The notes under the pieces were generated by a model. That model was given only the letters and a program-made list of their open reading frames with translations, searched no databases and was not told where the DNA came from. From Rhodopseudomonas pseudopalustris (GTDB taxonomy: Bacteria > Pseudomonadota > Alphaproteobacteria > Rhizobiales > Xanthobacteraceae), in the NCBI RefSeq assembly GCF_900110435.1, contig NZ_FODT01000014.1:62001-126000 (forward strand): a stretch of 64,000 bases of DNA, read 5' to 3'. Position 1 is the first letter of the stretch. Each line of letters starts with the position of its first letter. Below are positions 27,481 through 36,488 of the stretch, piece by piece. Made by a program: the position numbers and the translations under genes.

Positions 27481-28041
27481 TCAGACTTGGCGCAGCGCTG
27501 CGAACAACGCCAGCGCGAACAGCGCCAAGGCGCCGGCGATGAAGCCGAGCACGAAGATTCCAATCCCGCCGAGGCGCGGCTTTTCGGCAACCGCCGGCTG
27601 CATCGGCACAGGCGTCGCGGCGGTCAGCGCATGTTCGCGCTCGATCAGCCGGCGAGCAATGTAGTCGGTGATCGCATCGACCATCGCTGCCGCATCATGG
27701 GATTCGGCGATCACGATGCGTCCGAAACGGGTGTCCTGGACGAACCGATAGATTCGCTTGTCACGGCCCATCATGACGTGGGCGACCACGTCGATCCATA
27801 GCCGCGGCGTATCGCCCTGGCTGAGGCCGCGGTCGAACAGATCGACTCCATCGGGAATCTCGGCGAACAGCGGATCGAGCGCCTCGTTCAGGATTTCCAG
27901 CCGTGCGATCTCCGCGTCGCGCAGATCGACGACGACGCCGGTGCGATCGGCGGCTTCGATCCGCGCCTGCCGCAGCGCGTCGCGCAGCCGCATCGGCCTC
28001 GCCTGCTCCGCCCCGATGATCTTGTTCTGCGCGTCGGCCAT
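27481..28041 (-). CDS. C-tail-anchored protein of unknown function
   Basis: 186 residues from ATG 28041 (the frame also has a TTG at 28047). The protein is mostly soluble: an Arg-rich helix (RLRDALRQARIEAADRTGV), LDPLFAEIPDGVDLFDRGL, WIDVVAHVMMGRDKRIYRFVQDTRFGRIV. It ends with a single membrane helix (GIGIFVLGFIAGALALFALALFAAL) near the C-terminus, which would anchor it in the inner membrane facing the cytoplasm. No recognised family motif. Convergent with the metallophosphoesterase; nine bases between stops. Confidence 0.7.
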   Translation of the reverse strand: MADAQNKIIGAEQARPMRLRDALRQARIEAADRTGVVVDLRDAEIARLEILNEALDPLFAEIPDGVDLFDRGLSQGDTPRLWIDVVAHVMMGRDKRIYRFVQDTRFGRIVIAESHDAAAMVDAITDYIARRLIEREHALTAATPVPMQPAVAEKPRLGGIGIFVLGFIAGALALFALALFAALRQV

Positions 28042-28207
28042 CTGCAAACCCGGATCGACTGTCCGACATTAACCTATCAGTAACCCTGTGCGCCGCAAAG
28101 GCCCTGACCTGTCAAGGATTTGCATCGACGGTTCCGGCGCGATGACCGGCACATGTCCGTCGCCCCCTGCGACAAATTCGTCAAAGATGCGCGCCCAAAA
28201 CGACGAT

Positions 28208-28241
28208 GGCGGCCCCGCCGGGTTTCCCCGGTGGGACCGCC
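28208..28241 (-). terminator. Strong hairpin terminator of the aceA-DUF4170 operon
   Basis: On the minus strand, GGCGGTCCCACCGGG, a GAAA tetraloop, then CCCGGCGGGGCCGCC form a 15-bp stem with one mismatch and one G-T pair. It starts 28 bases after the DUF4170 stop. There is no long T run after it (ATCGTCGTTTTGGG), so it may act as a terminator or as a 3'-end RNA stabiliser. Confidence 0.7.
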
Positions 28242-28268
28242 AAAGTCCTTGGACGTCTTCTATCTTGA

Positions 28269-28478
28269 TCAGGCCGTCGCGCGGTTCGGCTCTTCGACGA
28301 TGGAGAACCGCACGCCTGCGCGATGCCGGTTCTCTTCGGAGACGATCTTCCAGGCCTCTTCGGCCTCCTTGCGCGTCTTGAACGGACCCTGCACCTGGGC
28401 CGATCCTTCAACGAGCTTGTGGAAGTTCATCGAACCGAACTCGCCGCCAATCACCCAGAAATTGCTGCCGTTCGACAT
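28269..28478 (-). CDS. DUF4170 small conserved protein
   Basis: 69 residues. It begins MSNGSNFWVIGGEFGSMNF and continues GPFKTRKEAEEAWKIVSEEN, which matches the small DUF4170 family of alphaproteobacteria (FWVxGGE start, then an E-A-x-x-W helix). GGAG precedes the ATG at a proper distance. It lies 23 bp after the aceA stop on the same strand, upstream of a strong hairpin, so it is likely the second and last gene of the aceA operon. Function unknown. Confidence 0.82.
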   Translation of the reverse strand: MSNGSNFWVIGGEFGSMNFHKLVEGSAQVQGPFKTRKEAEEAWKIVSEENRHRAGVRFSIVEEPNRATA

Positions 28479-28501
28479 CGTCGTCGCTCCTGCTGTTGCC
28501 G

Positions 28502-30145
28502 TTAACTGAACTGGTTCATCGTGTTGTGAGCGCCGCCGGCCTTCAGAGCGGCCTCACCGGCGAAGTATTCCTTGTGATCGTCGCCGATGTTCGAGCCGGC
28601 CATGTCCTGATGCTTCACGCAGGCGATGCCCTGACGGATCTCCTGGCGCTGAACATTCTTCACATAGCCCAACATACCCTGCTCGCCGAAATATTCCTTC
28701 GCGAGATTGTCGGTCGAAAGCGCTGCCGTGTGATAGGTCGGCAGTGTGATCAGATGATGGAAGATGCCGGCGCGCTTGGCTGAATCGGCCTGGAAGGTCC
28801 GGATCAGTTCGTCGGCTTCGATCGCCAGCGGCGTCGAGTCGTACTCCGCCTTCATCAGCTCGGCACGGTTGTACTGGCTCACATCCTTGCCGGCCTTCTT
28901 CATCTCATCATAGACCTGCCAACGGAAGTTGAGCGTCCAGTTGAACGACGGCGAGTTATTGTAGGCCAGCTTCGCGTTCGGGACCACCTCGCGAATACGA
29001 TCGACCATCGAGGCGATCTGCTCGATATTCGGCTTCTCGGTCTCGATCCACAGCAGATCGGCGCCGTTCTGCAGCGAGGTGATGCTGTCGAGCACGCAGC
29101 GATCCGCACCGGTGCCTTCGCGGAACTGATACAGGTTGCTCGCCAGGCGCTTCGGGCGCAGCAGCTTGCCGTTTCGGCTGATGATGACGTCGCCGTTACC
29201 GACCTTGGTGGCGTCGACCTCTTCGCAGTCCAGGAAGCTGTTGTACTGGTCGCCGATGTCGCCCGGCTGATGGCTGACGGCGATCTGCTGCGTCAGGCCT
29301 GCGCCGAGCGAATCGGTGCGGGTGACGATGACGCCGTCTTCGACGCCGAGTTCGAGGAAGGCGTGGCGGCAAGCGCGGATCTTCGCCAGGAAGACCTCGT
29401 GCGGCACCGTCACCTTGCCGTCCTGATGGCCGCACTGCTTTTCGTCGGACACCTGGTTCTCGATCTGCAGCGCGCAGGCGCCGGCTTCGATCATCTTCTT
29501 GGCCAGCAGATAGGTCGCCTCGGCATTGCCGAAGCCGGCGTCGATGTCGGCGATCACCGGCACGACGTGGGTCTGGAAATTGTCGATCTTTTCGATCAGC
29601 GCGGCTTCCTTCGCCTTGTCGCCGGCCTTGCGGGCAGCGTCGAGGTCACGGAAGATGGTGTTCAGCTCGCGGGAATCCGCCTGACGCAGGAAGGTGTAGA
29701 GCTCTTCGATCAGCGCCGGCACCGAGGTCTTCTCGTGCATCGACTGGTCGGGCAGCGGTCCGAACTCGGAGCGCAGCGCCGCGATCATCCAGCCGGACAG
29801 ATAAAGATAGGTGCGATCGGTCGTGCCGAAGTGCTTCTTCACCGAAATCAGCTTCTGCTGCGCGATGAAGCCGTGCCAGCAACCGAGCGACTGGGTATAT
29901 TTCGTGCTGTCAGCGTCGTAGGCCGCCATGTCGGCACGCATCAGCGCAGCCGTGTAGCGCGCGACATCGAGGCCGGTCTTGAAGCGGTTCTGCAAGCGCA
30001 TACGGGCCACGGCCTCGGCTTTCACGCCGTTCCAGGTGGGCTGGTCCTTGAGAAGGGCTTCGGCCGCTTCGATTTCGCTCTGATAAGAGGACGGCCCCTG
30101 AATGGCCCGATCGCTGATCCCACGTGGCTGGAAGTTCATGTCCAT
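28502..30145 (-). CDS. aceA: Isocitrate lyase
   Basis: 547 residues, splitting isocitrate into glyoxylate and succinate, the entry step of the glyoxylate shunt used on acetate and fatty acids. The catalytic loop KQCGHQ is at 236-241 with Cys238, in the place of the KKCGH of many other lyases. Mg-binding ADIDAGFG (199-206) and the C-terminal SPSFNW are also visible. The size corresponds to the longer bacterial class of the enzyme. No malate synthase is in the window. It is divergent from the RamB-like regulator gene and carries DUF4170 downstream. Confidence 0.96.
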   Translation of the reverse strand: MDMNFQPRGISDRAIQGPSSYQSEIEAAEALLKDQPTWNGVKAEAVARMRLQNRFKTGLDVARYTAALMRADMAAYDADSTKYTQSLGCWHGFIAQQKLISVKKHFGTTDRTYLYLSGWMIAALRSEFGPLPDQSMHEKTSVPALIEELYTFLRQADSRELNTIFRDLDAARKAGDKAKEAALIEKIDNFQTHVVPVIADIDAGFGNAEATYLLAKKMIEAGACALQIENQVSDEKQCGHQDGKVTVPHEVFLAKIRACRHAFLELGVEDGVIVTRTDSLGAGLTQQIAVSHQPGDIGDQYNSFLDCEEVDATKVGNGDVIISRNGKLLRPKRLASNLYQFREGTGADRCVLDSITSLQNGADLLWIETEKPNIEQIASMVDRIREVVPNAKLAYNNSPSFNWTLNFRWQVYDEMKKAGKDVSQYNRAELMKAEYDSTPLAIEADELIRTFQADSAKRAGIFHHLITLPTYHTAALSTDNLAKEYFGEQGMLGYVKNVQRQEIRQGIACVKHQDMAGSNIGDDHKEYFAGEAALKAGGAHNTMNQFS

Positions 30146-30280
30146 GATCCCTTCGATAACGACAAATCCGCAGCGCTTCTCGTCGTCGACATTCGTGACA
30201 GTGCGGTGCGAAACGTGGCGAGAGCTAAACGCGAGATCGCGGAAAACGTACAGACCTCTTGCGAACGAATGGTGATGTCA

Positions 30281-30330
30281 TGTAACATCCACACATGTAA
30301 CAATTGTAATTTTGTAAATTTTGTCACAAA
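30281..30330. promoter_or_regulatory. Probable operator region between aceA and the RamB-like gene
   Basis: In the 208-bp divergent gap a cluster of TGTAA-like direct repeats appears: TGTAAC at 30281 and 30296, TGTAAT at 30305, TGTAAA at 30313 and TGTCAC at 30322. The last two also form a TTTGT...ACAAA dyad (about 30311-30330), directly before the regulator's start. The AT-rich block contrasts with its GC-rich surroundings. That the RamB-like protein binds here is inferred. Confidence 0.6.
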
Positions 30331-30353
30331 CGGCGCTTGGCAGGAATCGCGAC

Positions 30354-31796
30354 ATGGCGGGTGAATCCGGGAAAAAGCTGTTCGTCGGACCTCGGTTCCG
30401 CCGAATCCGTCAGCAGCTTGGCCTGTCGCAGACCCAGATCGCCGAGGGACTGGGAATCTCGCCGAGCTATATCAACCTGATCGAGCGGAACCAACGGCCG
30501 GTGACCGCACAGATCCTGCTGCGATTGGCGGAAACCTACGACCTCGATCTGCGCGACCTCGCCACCGCCGACGAGGACCGGTTCTTCGCCGAGCTCAACG
30601 AGATCTTTTCGGACCCGCTGTTCCGCCAGATCGACCTACCGAAGCAGGAGCTGCGCGACCTCGCAGAGCTTTGCCCCGGCGTCACCCATTCACTCCAGCG
30701 GCTTTACGCCGCCTACACCGAGGCGCGGCGCGGCGAAACGATGGTCGCGGCGCAGATGGCCGACCGCGAACAGATCCGCTACGAGGCCAACCCGATCGAG
30801 CGCGTTCGCGATCTGATCGAGGCCAACCGCAACTATTTTCCGGAGCTGGAGCAGGCGGCGGAAGCGGTGCGCGACGAACTCAACGTCAGTTCGCAGGATG
30901 TCTACGGCGCGCTCGACGACCGCCTGCGCGAGCGCCACGCGATCACCACACGGATCATGCCGGTCGACGTGATGCGGGAGACGCTGCGCCGGTTCGACCG
31001 CCACCGCCGGCAATTGCTGATCTCGGAATTGATCGACGGGCCGGGCCGCGCCTTCCAGATCGCGTTCCAGACCGGCCTCAGCGAGCATGGCGGCGTGATC
31101 GACGCCATCGTGCACCGCTCCGGCGCGCTCGACGAGCCGGCGCGGCGGCTGTACCGCATCACCCTCGGCAACTACTTCGCCGCCGCGGTGATGATGCCCT
31201 ACGCCGCGTTCCTCACCGCCGCGGAGCAGCTCAGCTACGACGTCAACGTACTGGCGCAGCGCTTCAACGCCGGCTTCGAGCAGGTCTGCCACCGCCTCAC
31301 CACGCTGCAGCGGCCGAACGCGCGCGGCGTGCCGTTCTTCCTGCTGCGGGTCGACAATGCCGGCAACGTCTCCAAGCGTTTCTCCTCCGGCACCTTCCCG
31401 TTCTCGAAATTCGGCGGCACCTGCCCGTTGTGGAACGTGCACTCGACCTTCGACACGCCGGATCGCCTCCTGAAGCAGGTGATCGAACTGCCCGACGGCA
31501 GCCGCTACTTCTCGATCGCCCAGATGGTCCGCCGGCCGGTAGCGCCGCATCCGCAACCGCAGCCGCGCTTCGCGCTCGGCCTCGGCTGCGAAATCCGCCA
31601 CGCCGCCAAACTGATCTACGCCGCCGGGATGGATCTGGACAAAGCCGAAGGCACCCCGATCGGCGTCAACTGCCGCCTCTGCGAACGCGAACACTGCAGC
31701 CAGCGCGCGGAGCCGCCGATCACCCGGACGCTGATCCTGGACGAGAACACAAGGCGGGCGTCGAGTTTTGCATTCAGCAATGCGCGGGAGTTGTGA
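30354..31796 (+). CDS. XRE-type regulator of the ScfR/RamB group
   Basis: 480 residues from ATG 30354, preceded by AGGA. An N-terminal HTH (FRRIRQQLGLSQTQIAEGLGISPSYINLIERNQR) is followed by a long middle with the metallopeptidase-like ImmA/IrrE-type helix region (YAAFLTAAEQLSYDVNVLAQRFN) and a C-terminal domain with four cysteines (LGLGCEIRHA, NCRLCEREHCSQR). This is the architecture of short-chain fatty-acyl-CoA regulators such as RamB, which controls isocitrate lyase in mycobacteria and some alphaproteobacteria. Divergence from aceA supports control of the glyoxylate shunt here. The effector, probably a short acyl-CoA, is inferred. Confidence 0.85.
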   Translation: MAGESGKKLFVGPRFRRIRQQLGLSQTQIAEGLGISPSYINLIERNQRPVTAQILLRLAETYDLDLRDLATADEDRFFAELNEIFSDPLFRQIDLPKQELRDLAELCPGVTHSLQRLYAAYTEARRGETMVAAQMADREQIRYEANPIERVRDLIEANRNYFPELEQAAEAVRDELNVSSQDVYGALDDRLRERHAITTRIMPVDVMRETLRRFDRHRRQLLISELIDGPGRAFQIAFQTGLSEHGGVIDAIVHRSGALDEPARRLYRITLGNYFAAAVMMPYAAFLTAAEQLSYDVNVLAQRFNAGFEQVCHRLTTLQRPNARGVPFFLLRVDNAGNVSKRFSSGTFPFSKFGGTCPLWNVHSTFDTPDRLLKQVIELPDGSRYFSIAQMVRRPVAPHPQPQPRFALGLGCEIRHAAKLIYAAGMDLDKAEGTPIGVNCRLCEREHCSQRAEPPITRTLILDENTRRASSFAFSNAREL

Positions 31797-31836
31797 GGCG
31801 CGTTCTCCGCTTGATAGCCGCGCACTGACTTTCAGG

Positions 31837-31919
31837 GTCATTGCGAGCGAAGCGAAGCAATCCAGAGGCTCGGTGCACAGCGCTGGATCGATTCGTCACT
31901 TCGCTCCTCGCTATGACGG
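31837..31919. repeat. Palindromic repeat pair (GTCATTGCGAGCGAAGCG type)
   Basis: The unit starts GGTCATTGCGAGCGAAGCGA and ends TCGCTCCTCGCTATGACGG, with inverted outer ends. It lies downstream of the RamB-like gene, in front of a second pair at 31960-32046. A similar element is at 60035-60117. Confidence 0.75.
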
Positions 31920-31959
31920 AGGGACACGTTCGGCCGTCGCGGCTCGACCAGGAGACGTC

Positions 31960-32046
31960 GTCATTGCCGGGCTTGACCCGGCAATCCATCCACACAACAG
32001 TCAGCTCTTCTGATTTGATGGATCGCCGGGTCAAGCCGGCGATGAC
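31960..32046. repeat. Palindromic repeat pair (GTCATTGCCGGGC type)
   Basis: GTCATTGCCGGGCTTGACCC ... GGCAATCCATCC is mirrored by GATGGATCGCCGGGTCAAGC ... CGGCGATGAC. It ends 16 bp before the true start of the lytic transglycosylase gene. Reading frames through these two repeats extend the apparent N-terminus of that protein by 74 meaningless residues. Confidence 0.8.
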
Positions 32047-32062
32047 TTTCGTGGAGAATGCG

Positions 32063-33430
32063 ATGCTGCGGCTCAAAGCGACGGCGCGACAGTTGCGGAG
32101 ATCTTTCGGCGCAGTCGCCGCGGTGGCAACGATCGCATCGGCTGCATTACTCTCCGCCTCTCCCGCCCTCGCCCAGCGCGGCGCATCGTGTCACGGCGGG
32201 CAGAGCTTCGATCAGTTTCTTGCCGGGCTGAAGCAGCAGGCGGTTGCCGCCGGGGTGTCGCAGCGGGCCCTGAGCGCGGCGGGGCCGTATCTCGTCTACG
32301 ATCAGGGCATCGTCAATCGCGACCGTGGCCAGCGGGTGTTCGGGCAGATCTTCACGGTATTCGCCGGGCGGATGGCGTCGGAGGGCCGGCGCGTCAAGGG
32401 CCAGCAGATGATCAGGCAGCACGCGCAGGCGTTCGCCCGCGCCGAGAAGGACTACGGCGTGCCGCCGGCGGTGATCGCGGCGTTCTGGGCGCTGGAAAGC
32501 GATTTTGGCGCGGTGCAGGGCAACCTCTCGACGCTGCGCTCGCTGGTGTCGCTGGCCTATGATTGCCGCCGCTCCGAGATGTTTCAGCAGGAGACCATCG
32601 CGGCGCTGAAGATCGTCGACCGCGGCGATCTGGCGCCGGCCGAGATGATCGGCTCCTGGGCCGGCGAGCTCGGCCAGACGCAATTCCTGCCGCGGCATTA
32701 TTACGACTACGCGGTCGACTATGACGGCGACGGCCACCGCGACATGCTGCGCAGCCCCGCCGACGTCATCGGCTCGACGGCACACTACATCGCGACCGGG
32801 CTGAAATGGCGGCGCGGCGAGCCCTGGCTGCAGGAAGTGGCGGTGCCGGCCAATCTTCCCTGGGATCAGGCCGATCTCTTGGTCAAGCATCCGCGTTCGC
32901 AATGGGCGCAATGGGGCGTGACCTCGGCCGACGGACGGCCGCTGCAAAGCGACGCACTGCCGGCGTCGCTGCTGCTGCCGATGGGCCGCTCCGGCCCGGC
33001 GTTTCTCGCTTACGCGAATTTCGCCGCCTATACCGAATGGAACAACTCGCTGATCTATTCGACCACCGCGGCCTATCTCGCCACCCGCATCGCCGGCGCA
33101 GCGCCGATGCGCAAGCCCAATGCGCAGGTGGCGCAATTGCAATTCAACGAGATGAAGCAATTGCAACAGTTGCTGGTGCGGGCCGGCTTCGACGTCGGCA
33201 AGATCGACGGCGTGCTCGGCCAGCAAACCCGCACCGGCGTAAAGGCGATGCAGATCAAATACGGCCTGCCGGCGGATTCCTGGCCGACCGCAGAACTACT
33301 CACAAGGATGGGCGGCATGGCCACGCCCGCACCTTCCGCATCGGCCGAACCACCGTTCCGTCCGGCGCAAAGGCCCGGCATTGCGCCAGCCGAACGACGC
33401 CGCAATCCACCGGCCCAACCCTCGCAATAG
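32063..33430 (+). CDS. Lytic murein transglycosylase, MltB type, with peptidoglycan-binding domain
   Basis: 455 residues from ATG 32063, preceded by GGAG. A signal peptide (FGAVAAVATIASAALLSASPALAQ) is followed by the GH103 MltB-like catalytic domain with Glu145 in AFWALESDFG, then RRSEMFQQETIAALKIVDRG, WAGELGQTQFLP and GDGHRD, which mark this family. A PG_binding_1 domain lies at about 365-430 (LQQLLVRAGFDVGKIDGVLG). The C-terminus is Pro/Arg rich. It cleaves the glycan strands of murein to 1,6-anhydro products in the periplasm. No lipobox is visible, so it is probably soluble. Confidence 0.93.
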   Translation: MLRLKATARQLRRSFGAVAAVATIASAALLSASPALAQRGASCHGGQSFDQFLAGLKQQAVAAGVSQRALSAAGPYLVYDQGIVNRDRGQRVFGQIFTVFAGRMASEGRRVKGQQMIRQHAQAFARAEKDYGVPPAVIAAFWALESDFGAVQGNLSTLRSLVSLAYDCRRSEMFQQETIAALKIVDRGDLAPAEMIGSWAGELGQTQFLPRHYYDYAVDYDGDGHRDMLRSPADVIGSTAHYIATGLKWRRGEPWLQEVAVPANLPWDQADLLVKHPRSQWAQWGVTSADGRPLQSDALPASLLLPMGRSGPAFLAYANFAAYTEWNNSLIYSTTAAYLATRIAGAAPMRKPNAQVAQLQFNEMKQLQQLLVRAGFDVGKIDGVLGQQTRTGVKAMQIKYGLPADSWPTAELLTRMGGMATPAPSASAEPPFRPAQRPGIAPAERRRNPPAQPSQ

Positions 33431-33509
33431 CGGAAAAGTTCGTCCGGCGGCGTTTCCAGTTCTGCGAAGTTGCTCTAGGGTTCGGCGCAACAAAACCTGG
33501 AGGAAGAAC

Positions 33510-34694
33510 GTGCGTCATCTTTCCATTGTTGCAGCTGCGGCCCTCACGCTGACCGCGACGGTCGCCGCCCGAGCCGACGACCTCAAGATCGCGCTGATCT
33601 ACGGCAAGACGGGACCGCTCGAAGCCTACGCCAAGCAGACCGAAACCGGCCTGATGATGGGCCTCGAATACGCGACCAAGGGCACGATGACGCTCGACGG
33701 CCGCAAGATCAAGGTGATCACCAAGGACGATCAGAGCAAGCCCGACCTCTCCAAGGCCGCGCTCGCCGAAGCCTATCAGGACGACGGCGCCGACATCGCG
33801 ATCGGCACCTCGTCGTCGGCCGCGGCGCTGGCCGACCTGCCGGTCGCCGAAGAGAACAAGAAGATCCTGATCGTCGAGCCCGCGGTCGCCGACCAGATCA
33901 CCGGCGAGAAATGGAATCGCTACATCTTCCGCACCGGCCGCAATTCCTCGCAGGACGCGATCTCAAACGCGGTCGCAATCGGCAAGCAAGGCGTCACCAT
34001 CGCCACGCTGGCGCAGGACTACGCGTTCGGCCGCGACGGCGTCGCCGCCTTCAAGGAGGCGCTGACCAAGACCGGCGCGACGCTCGCCGCCGAGGAATAT
34101 GTCCCGACCACCACCACCGACTTCACCGCGGTCGGGCAGCGGTTGTTCGACACGCTGAAAGACAAGCCCGGCAAGAAGATCATCTGGGTGGTCTGGGCCG
34201 GCGGCGGCGATCCCTTGACCAAGCTGCAGGACATGGACCCGAAGCGCTACGGCATCGAACTGTCCACCGGCGGCAACATCCTGCCGGCACTCGCCGCCTA
34301 CAAGCGACTGCCCGGCATGGAAGGCGCGACCTATTACTATTACGACATCCCGAAGAACCCGATCAACGACTGGCTGGTGACCGAGCATCAGAAGCGCTTC
34401 AACGCGCCGCCGGATTTCTTCACCGCCGGCGGTTTCTCCGCGGCGATGGCGGTGGTCACCGCCGTGCAGAAGGCGAAATCGACCGACACCGAGAAGCTGA
34501 TCGCGGCGATGGAAGGCATGGAGTTCGACACGCCGAAGGGCAAGATGATGTTCCGCAAGGAAGACCATCAGGCGCTGCAGAGCATGTATCACTTCAAGGT
34601 CAAGGCCGATCCGAACCTCGCCTGGGCGGTGCTCGAGCCGGTGCGCGAGCTGAAGATCGAGGACATGACGATCCCGATCAAGAACAAGCGGTGA
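33510..34694 (+). CDS. Branched-chain amino-acid-type ABC transporter, substrate-binding protein
   Basis: 394 residues from a GTG at 33510; GGAGGAAG at 33499-33506 sets it. Signal peptide MRHLSIVAAAALTLTATVAARA, then DDLKIALIYGKTGPLEAYAKQTETG, the start of a periplasmic-binding type I (Leu/Ile/Val) fold. KVITKDDQSKPDLSKAALAE and the GTSSSAAALAD loop are typical. It delivers the ligand to the LivG-F-H-M complex encoded next. Members of this family bind branched-chain amino acids, amides or aromatic acids; here it is not resolved. Confidence 0.93.
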   Translation: MRHLSIVAAAALTLTATVAARADDLKIALIYGKTGPLEAYAKQTETGLMMGLEYATKGTMTLDGRKIKVITKDDQSKPDLSKAALAEAYQDDGADIAIGTSSSAAALADLPVAEENKKILIVEPAVADQITGEKWNRYIFRTGRNSSQDAISNAVAIGKQGVTIATLAQDYAFGRDGVAAFKEALTKTGATLAAEEYVPTTTTDFTAVGQRLFDTLKDKPGKKIIWVVWAGGGDPLTKLQDMDPKRYGIELSTGGNILPALAAYKRLPGMEGATYYYYDIPKNPINDWLVTEHQKRFNAPPDFFTAGGFSAAMAVVTAVQKAKSTDTEKLIAAMEGMEFDTPKGKMMFRKEDHQALQSMYHFKVKADPNLAWAVLEPVRELKIEDMTIPIKNKR

Positions 34695-34717
34695 TCGGGC
34701 GCACAGCGATCACCATT

Positions 34718-34817
34718 GTCATTCCGGGGCGCGCGTCAGCGCGAGCCCGGAATCCATAACCATCGCCGGGAGTATGGATTCCGGGCCTGCGCCCCAAGGG
34801 CGCATCCCGGAATGACG
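34718..34817. repeat. Intergenic palindromic repeat pair (GTCATTCCGGGGCGC type)
   Basis: GTCATTCCGGGGCGCGCGTC ... GAGCCCGGAATCC faces GGATTCCGGGCCTGCGCCCC ... CATCCCGGAATGAC. It lies between the binding-protein and ATPase genes inside the liv operon and is related to 23264-23380. Being within an operon, it might stabilise the upstream message. Confidence 0.85.
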
Positions 34818-34855
34818 AACTCTCAGGCTGCGGCGCGTAGGCCAACCGAGACCCC

Positions 34856-35620
34856 ATGACCACCCTCGAAACCCAGGACCTCACCATTCGCTTCGGCGGA
34901 CATGTCGCCGTCAATGCGGTGAGCTGCGCATTTCGGCCCGGCGAGCTGACCGCGATCGTGGGGCCGAACGGCGCCGGCAAGACGACGTATTTCAATCTGG
35001 TCTCGGGTCAGTTGCGGCCGAGCGCCGGCCGCATCCTGTTCGAGGGCGCGGACATCACCCGGATGACCGCGCCGCTGCGCACCCGCGCCGGGCTCGGCCG
35101 CGCGTTCCAGCTCACCAATCTGTTTCCCAATCTCAGCGTCGAGGAAAACGTCCGGCTGGCGGTGCAGGCGCATAGCGGCGCGCATTACGACATGCTGCGG
35201 CCGTGGCGGACGCGGCGCGACCTGATCGAACGCGCCGACGCGATCCTCGACAGCGTCGCGCTCGGCAGCCGGCGCAACGCCGCCGCGACCGCGCTGTCGC
35301 ACGGCGACCAGCGCAAGCTCGAAGTCGCGCTGATGATGGCGCTGGAGCCGAAGGTCTACATGTTCGACGAGCCGACCGCAGGCATGAGCGTCGACGAGGT
35401 GCCGGTGGTGCTCGACCTGATCGCGCGGTTAAAAGCCGATCCGAGCAAGATCATCCTGCTGGTCGAACACAAGATGGACGTGGTGCGCTCGCTCGCCGAC
35501 CGCATCATCGTGCTGCATAACGGCCAGCTCGTCGCCGACGGCAAGCCGGCCGAAGTGATCGCCTCGCCGATCGTGCAGGAAGCCTATCTCGGCATCGCGC
35601 CTGGAAAGAGCGCCGCATGA
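34856..35620 (+). CDS. livG: Branched-chain amino-acid-type ABC transporter ATPase (LivG)
   Basis: 254 residues. Walker A GPNGAGKTT at 36-44, signature LSHGDQ and Walker B VYMFDEP are all present, and the LTNLFPNLSVEENVRL insertion after the Q-loop marks the LivG group. It forms the first half of the ATPase pair powering the LivHM permease. Standard size; the C-terminal EVIASPIVQEAYLG is typical. Separated by a repeat from livF. Confidence 0.93.
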   Translation: MTTLETQDLTIRFGGHVAVNAVSCAFRPGELTAIVGPNGAGKTTYFNLVSGQLRPSAGRILFEGADITRMTAPLRTRAGLGRAFQLTNLFPNLSVEENVRLAVQAHSGAHYDMLRPWRTRRDLIERADAILDSVALGSRRNAAATALSHGDQRKLEVALMMALEPKVYMFDEPTAGMSVDEVPVVLDLIARLKADPSKIILLVEHKMDVVRSLADRIIVLHNGQLVADGKPAEVIASPIVQEAYLGIAPGKSAA

Positions 35621-35659
35621 GGACGATGTTGGTGGCAAACTATCCACGCATAGAAGCGC

Positions 35660-35763
35660 GCTCCCTCTCCCGCCTGCGGGAGAGGGTTGGGGTGAGGGCG
35701 CCACGCGCACAGTGCCTGCGGCTCCCCCACCCCCGGCCTCTCCTAAGCAAGCGGGAGAGGGGA
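35660..35763. repeat. Palindromic repeat pair (CCCTCTCCC type), supplies livF leader
   Basis: CTCCCTCTCCCGCCTGCGGG then AGAGGGTTGGGGTGAGGG on the left, and CCCCCACCCCCGGCCTCTCC ... AAGCGGGAGAGGGGAG on the right, form two hairpins. The right arm's GGGAGAGGGGAG (about 35754-35764) lies immediately before the livF start codon. A single similar unit is inserted in ileS at 14642-14674. Confidence 0.8.
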
Positions 35764-35765
35764 GA

Positions 35766-36484
<719 letters not shown>

Positions 36485-36488
<4 letters not shown>

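Noticed and set aside
28088-28381. 97-codon plus-strand frame over the aceA operon end
   Set aside because: It overlaps the strong hairpin and DUF4170 on the other strand and has no coding signature of its own.
31841-32062. N-terminal extension of the lytic transglycosylase
   Set aside because: It is made of two palindromic repeat pairs; a good ribosome site and signal peptide begin at 32063.
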